Shown piece after piece: positions 23,701 to 30,174 of a DNA stretch of 64,000 bases. Position 1 is the stretch's first letter. Each line of letters opens with the position of its first letter. Below the pieces are notes generated by a model. That model saw only the letters and a program-made list of their open reading frames with translations, did not search any database and was not told the DNA's origin. The position numbers and the translations under genes were made by a program. Source of the DNA: Owenia fusiformis (Eukaryota > Annelida > Polychaeta > Sabellida > Oweniidae); the NCBI GenBank assembly GCA_903813345.2, contig CAIIXF020000007.1, positions 751,730 to 815,729 of the forward strand. Reading direction: 5' to 3'.

Positions 23701-24332
23701 CAATGTACCTATTGTGATTATTAAATATTTTGTTGTCAAACGAATAAACCAATCTTAGCGGCATTGCACCAGATTTGGCCCAAGTTTTTTTAAAAAGGTC
23801 ATGGAAAATGATATAAATGACATAACTGTGAAAATCATTATTGGAAAACTTTTCACATATAAATTCAAATATGCTAGAAAAGTTAGTTTTTAAAGGCTAA
23901 AAGTGCAAATCTCTTAAAATCTCATGAAAAACAAGAATAAGCGAGATTTCAAGGAATATGGAAACTCCTCCATTCAACCACTACAATTTATCATTCATAC
24001 CAGCTCCCGTATTTGGTTCAGGGTCATTCCAATAGACACCGTGGTCGTCGTGTTGACATTCTTTACTGGCCTGACATTTGGATCGTAACTGTTTTCATCG
24101 AATAGAGCCCTCGTCAGAGCTACCTGGTTTGACGCTGCCACTAAAAGCAAACCATAGGATACAATTTTTAGAATCAGCTTATATGTTCAAGCCAAATTTC
24201 AAAAGAAGGAAATCGATTCATGATTGTCAATTATAGCAATGTAATGATATAATACATTTATATCGCCTTACCTTTGATGAAGAAACATATTACAGCTAAT
24301 GTATATATCCAGTTCCTTTTGCTGTATTCCAT
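14475..24332 (-). CDS. Complete seven-exon nicotinic acetylcholine receptor-like subunit (copy B), 468 aa
   Basis: Exons (minus strand): 24332-24272, 24140-24001, 23030-22986, 16929-16820, 16196-15658, 15455-15265, 14795-14475. All junctions are AG/GT and phases agree; the total is 1407 nt. The product is a pentameric ligand-gated channel subunit of the plasma membrane. Seen: hydrophobic signal peptide (residues 1-20), WTPD and LYN loop A, Cys-loop C155-C169 with 13 residues between, loop B GSW, M1 about 237-259, M2 266-286, M3 about 302-324, a short cytoplasmic loop, a charged pre-M4 helix and M4 about 440-463. M2 has Glu265 at -1', Leu at 9' and Asp at 20', as in cation-selective receptors. 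Loop C reads YDGG where alpha subunits carry a Cys-Cys pair, so this is a non-alpha or divergent subunit. The 45-nt third and 110-nt fourth exons match the classical vertebrate nAChR exon sizes. Intron 3 carries a LINE. Ligand unknown. Confidence 0.93.
14859..15145. repeat. 287-bp inverted-repeat element full of GGGACA/TGTCCC units, in receptor intron 6
   Basis: The ends TAGCTGTACACCAATGGGAC (14859-14878) and its inverse with one mismatch (15126-15145) bracket a segment made mostly of GGGACAT and TTGTCCC words, about 20 in all. Several overlapping open frames on both strands here, rich in Cys-Pro or Gly-Thr, are products of this repetition and not genes. Confidence 0.8.
15265..15455 (-). CDS. 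Receptor copy B exon 6 (M3)
   Basis: 191 nt. It encodes M3 ending in VLNIHF, the usual nicotinic M3 end, then the start of the intracellular loop (ARVPKPIRKF). Acceptor TTTTTAG, donor GTAACG; phase 1 in, phase 0 out. Confidence 0.92.
15658..16196 (-). CDS. Receptor copy B exon 5 (Cys-loop, M1, M2)
   Basis: 539 nt. It carries the Cys-loop (C-x13-C with YPFDEQ), the GSWVF motif, a GG-containing loop C, M1 and the whole M2 (GEKVSLGVTVLLALTV). This combines segments that are split over several exons in many animals. Acceptor TATATAG, donor GTAAGC. Confidence 0.95.
16820..16929 (-). CDS. Receptor copy B exon 4 (110 nt, loop A)
   Basis: Polypyrimidine acceptor (TTTCCTCCAG), 110 nt, donor GTATCT. 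It encodes RWKDEFLTWDPADY through SDTIWTPDITLYN, one of the most conserved nicotinic receptor segments. Ends phase 2 and joins exon 5 as an AG/T serine codon. Confidence 0.95.
17096..17200 (+). repeat. Dispersed repeat shared with 51534-51630
   Basis: About 95 bases nearly identical, same strand: CAAATGCCAAAGGGAAGGGT, AAACCCAACAAGAAAAGC, AAACTGTAAGTGTAAATCTG. Class unknown; no terminal repeats are seen. Confidence 0.7.
17760..18036. repeat. Intron segment tandemly duplicated at 23620-23890
   Basis: Long direct match (TTTGGCCCAAGTTTTTTTAA, GATGACCCTG, ACATAACTGTG). The match resumes after the LINE at 21958-22080 (CTCTTAAAATCTCA, GCGAGATTTCAA). The duplication therefore predates the LINE insertion. 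Confidence 0.8.
18037..18075 (-). other. A-rich 3' tail of the LINE
   Basis: Minus-strand A-rich run with interspersed T, immediately abutting the 12-bp target duplication. The 3' UTR between stop (18223) and tail is only about 150 bases. Confidence 0.85.
18223..21522 (-). CDS. LINE ORF2: endonuclease C-part, reverse transcriptase, Cys/His tail
   Basis: 1099-residue open frame of a non-LTR retrotransposon polyprotein that nicks target DNA and copies its RNA into it. Residues 1 to about 110 complete an APE-type endonuclease (GGDCN, RIDMFFV, SDHKLL). The RT follows: TPGSDGLSAEWYK, NWRPISLLN, catalytic Asp in LIDFEKAYDS (about 467), RGVRQGDPLSCSLF, and YADD (about 570). A CDFCGQKETIVHRFWEC motif lies near residue 1001. 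Layout and motifs fit the L1/Tx1 group. The apparent start is not a true ATG: the frame continues the endonuclease encoded in the next frame upstream, from which one frameshift separates it. GGDCN replaces the more usual GGDFN. Confidence 0.93.
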   Translation of the reverse strand: MIIGGDCNMILDPNTDRYSYGMTKHKESESAGIVRSMIHDFNLFDIWRTLNPSAVQYTYESFAKDEFKNSKFKSRIDMFFVDRRIKKNCECFIEPAILSDHKLLRLNIGLDTEMRGAGFWKFNNSLLQDEEYSLSIRSLITKLRDEHRDLSKIELWEFMKFKIKEKTIHFSKLKCRENRKAELELLKEIEHLESLIASDGSTLISSVCEAYERAKVKLEKMCIYKAEGHLIRAKIDQYEKNERCTSFFFNLEKSNHEKKHITNLSIGGVSIENDTRILNEIKLFYQDLYSEKVSPDFKDFDIFTNNLQSRKLSEAQKASCELRLTEAECFKVLSTFKSNKTPGSDGLSAEWYKAFWNDISTGVVDSFNLSLRVGLLSVSQRQGVISLIEKSGKDLSLLKNWRPISLLNIDYKIVSKVVSKRIEAVLCAIIEPDQTAFVKGRLIGENIRFMEDLLVYTRERKIPGIISLIDFEKAYDSIEWSFIDFALRYFNFGDELIRWVKLFYTDINSCVLNNGHSTGWFKVHRGVRQGDPLSCSLFVICIEVLALKIRQDENVKGIDLNGHTQKLIMYADDTSLILKDANSLEAALSIFENFYQLSGLKINKEKTECFSVGANHDGVNPNIGGCIWVKRQSKFLGISVSYDPEHNKAINFDRKIESLKRILNLWGKRNLTIYGRIMIIKSLAVSQIVYSMSMTVTPDSIISKVNTLIYNFLWKGKRDKIKRNTVVGSYDQGGIRMVNMTSMEKALKIMWLKRFLDDQLSHWKVIPRIYFEHFGGLNLLLQCRYDVRLFKQKIPDFYMNALSYYSTVSETEEPKNSSEVKSEILWHNKYILREGKQIFQKSLFEMGVVQINDLLNGNGSFMELNDFKYKFQVDINFLDYISLISSIPKKWKSILKSDPKAKCETEYTESIEEFFIGNKTVHIKNLNTKMIQLYINQQCFSESISVKRLCCKYNVNARDMCSMVYDITKNHAFWELQYKIINNIYASNLYLKLVGIRTNDKCDFCGQKETIVHRFWECKNIKSLLKYFGDQWREKDIHLNEQHVIVGYFDRKHFRKFNFSVLILKYYVHRAYYSNMPLTCVGFQAYLNEGLRLENIFDE
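21519..21945 (-). pseudogene. LINE ORF2 endonuclease N-part, frameshifted from the main ORF
   Basis: Encodes the start of the APE endonuclease: LNLGSLNTKGL, VVFLQETHS (metal-binding Glu), SGRYVI and NIYAPN. The frame runs to the 5' truncation with no ATG of its own. A single base missing in or near the AGCTTCACAC stretch (about 21555-21565) puts the following residues (ASDFLIIGGD) in the other frame. The element is therefore defective in this copy. Confidence 0.88.
22192..22410. mobile_element. 219-bp TA-flanked MITE, CAGGGTGTTTCATAA ends
   Basis: CAGGGTGTTTCATAA at 22192 and its inverse TTATGAAACACCGTG ending at 22410 (one mismatch), flanked by TA on both sides. A Tc1/mariner-type MITE in receptor intron 3. 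Confidence 0.82.
22610..22775. repeat. Inverted relative of 3787-3905, with a CAGGGTGGTCC-type end
   Basis: Reverse-complement match to 3787-3905 plus, at 22620-22640, TGGACCACCCTGTA, which resembles the end of a TA-inserted mariner-like element. No partner end was found. Confidence 0.5.
22986..23030 (-). CDS. Receptor copy B exon 3 (45-nt mini-exon)
   Basis: Exactly 45 nt between TTTTTCAG and GTTAGT, encoding VEKTQTLTCAIWTVL. It occupies the place of the usual VDEKNQ...W mini-exon of nicotinic receptors. Phase 0 on both sides joins exon 2 to exon 4 without a break. It is too short for ordinary ORF calling. Confidence 0.9.
23620..23975. repeat. Intron segment, LINE-free copy of 17760-18036 plus 21958-22080
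   Basis: Contiguous here, with AAATTCAAATATGC where the other copy has GAATTCAATTATGC interrupted by the LINE. It ends about 25 bases before receptor exon 2. Confidence 0.8.
24001..24140 (-). CDS. Receptor copy B exon 2 (start of ligand-binding domain)
   Basis: 140 nt, acceptor TTTTAG, donor GTATGA. It encodes the N-terminal helix and first strand of the extracellular domain: a LTRALF helix, RPVKN, and SIGMTLNQIREL, which corresponds to the usual first strand of nicotinic subunits. Phase 1 in, phase 0 out. Confidence 0.92.
24272..24332 (-). CDS. Receptor copy B exon 1 (start codon and signal peptide)
   Basis: ATG at 24332-24330 opens a 20-residue hydrophobic signal peptide with an early Lys-Arg, ending phase 1 before a GTAAG donor. 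The same exon with few changes is present in copy A at 5746-5806, which supports this start. Confidence 0.9.
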
Positions 24333-25137
24333 TACTGTTATCCACGGAACGATTCAAAAGATTTAATACAAGCCTTGATTTTGTTCCCGCGTGTATGTAA
24401 ATAACATATATACACACAACATGAAATGAAATGCCTTTGTGCACGACTTTATCCTTCATGAGGTAAAGGCCTGGTTATAGAAACTGAACTATACTCTGGC
24501 AAAATTGACCTAACGGATCCTGGTTTTATTTGTTTATTAGGAATCAGTAGATTTCTGATCCAATTTAATCTAAGTAAAAACCTGTTATTCTTTTCAAAAT
24601 ATGGTACAATAAACTTTGGAACCGTACAATTCATGGTTAGTCGGTGCAGGAAAAATTTGAGACCTCTGGTTAAGCAGTACAAAAGTACTTCCCAACGTTG
24701 GTGAAGTTAGCCCATCAGTCTCAATCTATGACGTACGTAAAACCCAAACAACATCAAATAATGTTAACCTTAATACCAACACGACAATTCAAACACACTC
24801 GTACCAATATTTATGATATATTTTATGGCCTAAAACATAAACATTGTTGAAATACACTTGAGGTTCGGTGGACGACGAGGGAATCAATTGGCGAGAAAAG
24901 GAAAGGGAAATTAATAAAGTTATGACTGGCTATAATAAAGAATGCATTAAGCTGAGTGCATTTCCAAAAGTTGTATAAAATGCGATGATGCAAAATGTAT
25001 ACAATAAATGTAAAGACTATCTCCAGAGGAACGGGGAATTACAGTTTTTAAGCAACAGATAAAACGTTATTTTCAAAGACTACTTTCAAAGATTTTCAAG
25101 ACTATATAAGATTTCAAAATTGAGATAATTGTTGACG
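24333..25137. promoter_or_regulatory. Shared upstream region between divergent receptor and Sushi genes
   Basis: The two start codons point away from each other, 805 bases apart, with no coding frame between. The left 200 bases are conserved in receptor copy A. A TATATAAG at 25103-25110 is too close to the Sushi ATG to act as an ordinary TATA box. No definite core promoter was identified. Confidence 0.45.
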
Positions 25138-25606
25138 ATGGATTCTGAAGAAAGTATTCTAAGACCAGACACTAATGAGTACGATTATGAAGACACTAAC
25201 AATGTGGAGGATGATTTTGAGGGAGGGCGAGATGATTTGGGCAGAGCAAGGAATCATTTGGATGAGGTAGAAGATGATATCGAGAAAGTTGAAGACAGTA
25301 AGGGGCAAACTACAGATCAGCATTGTCCACCGCTAACAAGACGTTCTTCCGACATTAGGGAACCGAGACGACGGTCCACCGATAAGAAGAAACCAAAACG
25401 AATCTCCTCTGATTTAAAGGAAGAAAGACGATTCTCTTTTAGCCAAGAATATGGAAAACCAGTTCTAAGCACCACAGATACTAAAGTAGGTACGAAGGTA
25501 GAGATTTCGTGTCCCCACCGGCGCAAACTTCTCGGCCCTAGTACCATAGAGTGCATACACGACGGAGATCACGTGAGATGGGATGCCCCGATACCGAGAT
25601 GTAGAC
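25138..25606 (+). CDS. Sushi gene exon 1 (acidic N-terminus and CCP module)
   Basis: 469 nt, ATG at 25138, donor GTAAGT after phase 1. Encodes 156 residues: a D/E-rich stretch, an R/K-rich loop, then VGTKVEISCP...IEC...RWDAPIPRC, the typical end of a CCP module. Confidence 0.85.
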
Positions 25607-28600
25607 GTAAGTAAATGACAATTTGAAATCATATTGATTATTTATCGCCAAAAAAGTGTTAATACTTATTTTGAACCAGATGCTTTCATTAAAATATTCA
25701 CAAGTTTATTTTCATTTTTATTGTACAAATTCATATTGATAGCTGCCGAATTAATAGCACTATGAACTTAGGTTTATAGCCATTCACTTGGGATGTATAA
25801 ATATTAATTTTTTAATCAATTACTTTACTTACAGTTCAGACAATGGAGAGGGAATGGGAATCAACGAGTCCAGCAGCCCCACGTGGAGGAAAGGTCGGGG
25901 GTTTATCCAGTACCATAACACTCGTTATCCCTTTGTCTCTCGCCGCTGTAGCCCTAGTGGCCCTTGTGACAGTTATTGGCATATTTATGTGGATTAGTAA
26001 AAGGTAATAATTTGAGTTTTATTCAAGATGATGTGTGATGAAGGCGACATGTTGTTTGTCAATACAATTTATAGTTTCTTTCATATCTCATCGATTTTTT
26101 AGAATTCGACTGAAAGTATTCGTGGTTTTGAAATCGTCATTGTTAATCGAGTTCCACGGCTACTATATGCATGTATTACTCCAAAGAGATACTGGGAGAG
26201 ACACATCGATGAGTCTTGTTTTTGTATCATGCCATCATATCAACCAATAGTCATTAAAATGGAATGTTATTTTCAGAAAAATCACCAAAGACAGACAACA
26301 ACGACAAGCAGAGTTCAATGAACAAGGAATGAATGAACAAAATCAAGATACGCTAAAAGAGATAATCACGAAACATGAAAAGCGGGCAATTCAAAACACA
26401 TATCAACCGGGTCTTCCACTAAAACTATGCTCCTGTCGTGGCTCTAAAAATCAGACTGCTGGTAGATCAAATCCTGCATTCTACCCACATAGTAAACCCC
26501 AGAGATTTAGTGGACTACATATAAATAGTGACACTCTGGATCATGGCACTGATCCAATGAGTGGATTTATAAATGATCATCGGCAGTTGCCCATAAGTGT
26601 GATATCACATGAAAAAATTGGGAAAGTCTATGGTTCAAACAAGCGATAGAGGCTCTTGGATGATAATCCTTGTAGCAACCAGCCTTAATTGTGTTTGTAC
26701 GTAGACAGTAACGTCGATCTCAAATGAATACCTCAGTTTAGGCTCGGGCTGGACCCGAAGGTGATTTTGCATTAGTCTCCAATGTAATAGTCTCTTCTTT
26801 CAATCCATTACAAGGAATTATTTAAACATCATGGGGGAATATTGATATGGTATACATCACAATTACTATTATAAATGTATTATTTATTACTTACATTTCA
26901 TACATAAAGTTAAAATAAAAATATACTTTCATACTGAAAATTCCATTCATATTGATCAAGTCGATCTAATTTTGCATACCATTTTTTCTCTTAATAACCT
27001 GAAAACGCTCTGGGCATCTAAATGAATCGCCCAGATTATTTTAACGCCATTTTATTTGCAAAATGCCTTCTTCTATTGCAAGTTGGATTTGGACGCTTGT
27101 TTCAACAATAACTATTTTTGTTAACACCAAACAGATGGTGATGAACAAAAAGAATTTGAAAATAAAAAGTGGAATTTAAATGCACAATAAATGATTGCCA
27201 TACAGAGGTAGACCTCTTCACTCCAAGCTTAATAACCTGAATTCGGGCTGAATTCAAATGAAGGAGGTATTAAATTCATAACGAATTGGTGAATAATGGC
27301 AAGTTGAATGGGATTATTCCTGTAATATTGAGCGCCTACGAGATTATTAAACTATGTCTATTGACAGCCAAATACGAAAGCACCCAAACCTTTGAGAGAG
27401 TACAAAGAAAAAATCAATCAAACAACTTAAACCTATTCTTTCATTACTTTATTGTTGTTAAGGATAGGCTCACGTGACGTTAATATAAACAACATGGCTG
27501 TCTCTAGTTTGGGGTGAAAATCTTATGACACCTCGTTATCAGGAAATTCTCACTTATTAAGGAATATTGTTATTTCCATAATGATACTTGTAGAAAGAAA
27601 GGAATAAGATGCCGGCCAGCACTGCTGTTCCAATATTTGAAGTTCTCCGAAGGTAAGAAACTCGAGACGAAATATATGTCTAGTCCAAATGATTCAGTGA
27701 AACCTTGACCTAAAAAAGGTTTTGGCGATACCTACTATTCATTTTGGATGTCTAATAAATTCAATATCAGAAAAAATGGTATATTTAGGAAATACACGAT
27801 CATTGGGGGCAAACAGCGCAATGGTTTTTTCAGGGAAATTCAACCTAATGACTGTCACACATATCATAACATCGATGTTCATGCCACAACTCTTTTATAA
27901 CAACCAGGAAAATAAACTTATAATTTCTTGTGAATTCTGTTTCTCTAGCTCCCACAGTATCTAAAATGGCAGCTTTTGGAAGAAGGTATAACGTTTATCC
28001 ATTTTAGTTGTAATGGCACCTCACGTAGCATTGTGTACATTCCATGTAGATCTTAGCATCATCCTGTACAAAAGTCTCACTTTACATATATTTTATTGTC
28101 ATCTCGCACATAGCAAAGTGTCAAACAAGTAGCAAAGTGTCATCTTGTACGTAGTATGGTGGCATCTTATTTTGTACATAGTATAGTGTCATCTTGAATG
28201 TAGTATAGTGTCATCTTCCACGTAGTATAGTGTCATCTTCCACGTAGTATAGTGTCATTTTCAACGTAGCATAGTGTCATTTTCCACGTAGCATAGTATC
28301 CTCTTGCAGGTATCATAATGTCATCTTGTGCGTATTGTAGTTTCTTCATAGATAGTGTCCCTTGTACATATAATAACATAGTGTCATTTTGCACGTAGCA
28401 TAATGGCATCTTACGCGTAATACAGTGTACATTGCATAGTTTCATCTTGTACGTATCAAAGGATCACCTTACGCGTAATAGAGTGCCATCTTGTTCGTAT
28501 AATAGTGTCATATTGAACGTAGCATAGTGTCATCTTGAACGTTGTATATATATATACTTGGCGTTGGATAATAAAGAATTTCATCTCGCAATTATGAATG

Positions 28601-30174
28601 TATTGAATGAAATAACCTACATCTTAGTTTAATCACAAGAAAGTAGAGGCTGAGGCATCTCGTTTGATGTCAATTTTAATTGTACATCATTGTTTCTATT
28701 CAGTAAGCCGAAGGGTCTACCGGAGGTCGGTCAACAATTCAATACTGTACACCAGGAGACGCACGATGTCAGTGAAACCCCCTACAGATTGCCAAAAATG
28801 CAAAGTAAAACACGAAAGCCTAAACAACAGATGCATAGTCTCTGGAGCAAACATGAATTTAACAGGTACGAATTCGGACTTACCTGTGCCCATTAACTTG
28901 ACAGGTACGACCATAGACCTTCTTTGAGTTTATGAGGATCGACCTTCCATTAATGGTACATATGAGGAAGTACAATGAATGTTCTCTCTCAGGAATTGTA
29001 AATTGTATCGATCTCTTCTTCGACAACAGTGAACCCTCTATTGTGTTTTAGAATGCAAATGTATTAAACAAATACGAGAAAACCCTTGTGTTACAATATG
29101 TGTCCATCCACGTTTGGCACAATTTATCATCACCAGTACGTTTTTTTCAGACAAACGCACGGCGACTTTCAGATCAGGCCGTCTCATTTGATGATGCCTC
29201 CACGGACAGTGGCCAAGTACTATCAGCTTGGAGTGTACAATCCTGTGATGCATATAGCTGGCATAGTTCCCGTCGACAAAGACGAGTCAACTCTAGTCGC
29301 GCATGATGACGATCAAGCTTTTTACAAAAAGTGAGAAACTTCAGAGAGAATTGTATTGTAGTTGAACAATTATTCATTTGAGACAACAATAATACACACG
29401 ACCTTGTGAATAAACCCCCCCCCCCCACTACAGACGACCTTACTAAAACGCTCCTTACATACTACCTTGTAAATAAACTTTAGTTTCACACTACTTTGTC
29501 GATAACCCACATTTCACGAAATATACAAATAATTGGAAACTCGTTGGCTTGTTTTATTGACACTTCGAATGTACAACGTTTTTTGTGTTCAATTTGGTTA
29601 TCCATTTATCATTAATTTTAGACAAAAAGCACCTTATGGACCATATGAGTATGCAGTTAATACAGAAGCTAGGCGTGATGAGATATACGGGGGACCGTCC
29701 CCCAGTCCTATTCTCAGGGAGAGGAGTCCACGAAATAGCATCCATTGGGGCCTGGGGCTCGGCATTAAACAGGAGTTTGATATTCAGGTTCGACACTAGC
29801 TAAGTATTTTTTCTGTATTTCAAATCAAACATGACAACTGCGACAGTTAAAATTTGAGTTCGAATATAAATAGCAGGGCGTTCTAGTTACCTCTATTTCG
29901 CAGACTATAATCTTAAAGTTGAAAATCATTGACTTAAACCTCACTACATGTATAAACCCCCGGTATAAACCAAATTCTCATTTTTATCAATATTTTACTG
30001 TACAATTCCCCTTACCATACAAGAACAAGGGAGTGATATTTATTGTTATTTGAATTGCAGGGTGCTTCAGGGAGACAAGGTCCATTTTCTCGAGAGTTCC
30101 AGACAAAATGCCCGACACCTGCGAACTGGCTACGTATGAAATACAACAACAGATCTAAAACGATATGGTGGTGA
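25138..30174 (+). CDS. Single-pass membrane protein with one Sushi/CCP module and alternative tails
   Basis: Common exons 25138-25606 and 25835-26003. Form A adds exon 26277-26649 (336 aa). Form B instead adds 28704-28865, 29151-29330 and 29622-29799 (385 aa), or 29622-29787 plus 30061-30174 (419 aa). All junctions are phase-compatible. Residues 1-62 are very acidic. The CCP module has Cys63, 125, 139 and 155 and Trp148, with an unusually long basic Cys1-Cys2 loop (68-97). A transmembrane helix spans about 184-209. No signal peptide is visible and TAA at 25126 blocks upstream extension, so either a leader exon splices elsewhere or the protein inserts N-out without one. Sushi modules usually bind other proteins outside the cell. 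I do not recognise an orthologue. Confidence 0.8.
25835..26003 (+). CDS. Sushi gene exon 2 (transmembrane segment)
   Basis: 169 nt between TTACAG and GTAATA, phase 1 in, phase 2 out. Encodes a short juxtamembrane stretch and a 26-residue hydrophobic helix ending MWISK. Confidence 0.88.
26277..26649 (+). CDS. Sushi gene exon 3A (terminal tail A)
   Basis: 373 nt after TATTTTCAG, in frame to TAG at 26647. Encodes a 124-residue polar cytoplasmic tail that begins Lys/Gln/Glu-rich and includes KLCSC. AATAAA lies at 26914-26919. Confidence 0.8.
26914..26919 (+). terminator. Candidate polyadenylation signal, tail A form
   Basis: AATAAA 265 bases past the tail A stop codon. Confidence 0.5.
28080..28545. 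repeat. 22-bp minisatellite in the Sushi gene intron
   Basis: About 20 degenerate copies of a 22-base unit, best kept at 28200-28310 (TAGTGTCATCTTCCACGTAG plus two bases). It lies just upstream of exon 3B. Open frames here are repeat artefacts. Confidence 0.88.
28704..28865 (+). CDS. Sushi gene exon 3B (alternative tail, first exon)
   Basis: 162 nt (54 codons) between TTTCTATTCAG and GTACGA, phase 2 in and out, the same phase in which exon 2 ends. Starts SKPKGLPEVGQQF. Can replace exon 3A without shifting frame. Confidence 0.75.
29151..29330 (+). CDS. Sushi gene exon 4B
   Basis: 180 nt after a strong TTTTTTTCAG acceptor, donor GTGAGA, phase 2 in and out. Encodes PPRTVAKYYQLGVYNP and a DKDESTLVAHDDD stretch. 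Confidence 0.78.
29622..29799 (+). CDS. Sushi gene exon 5B (stop at 29799, or spliced on at 29787)
   Basis: Acceptor TAATTTTAG; encodes PYGPYEYAVNTEARRDEIYG and a Ser/Pro-rich end. The frame stops at TAG 29797-29799, but CAG/GTTCGA at 29787 is a possible donor in phase 0 leading to 30061. Confidence 0.72.
30061..30174 (+). CDS. Sushi gene possible last exon 6B
   Basis: A good acceptor (TTTGAATTGCAG) opens a 37-codon frame in the matching phase (GASGRQGPFSREF), ending TGA 30172-30174. AATAAA follows at 30437-30442. The upstream donor is weak, so this exon is uncertain. Confidence 0.5.
   Translation, partial: GASGRQGPFSREFQTKCPTPANWLRMKYNNRSKTIWW

Larger units (their letters stand above)
23985..24540 (-). 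repeat. Segmental duplication, copy B side
   Basis: Matches 5207-6180 through exon 2, intron 1, exon 1 and about 200 bases upstream, so the receptor duplication included probable promoter sequence. Confidence 0.75.

Noticed and set aside
25103-25110. TATATAAG as TATA box of the Sushi gene
   Set aside because: Only 28 bases before the ATG, which would leave almost no 5' UTR; kept only as a note.
25317-25556. 79-codon minus-strand frame
   Set aside because: Antisense shadow of Sushi exon 1, whose splice phase and CCP motif fix the coding strand.
28233-28445. 70-codon minus-strand frame with repeating Cys-Tyr-Val motifs
   Set aside because: Translation of the 22-bp minisatellite.
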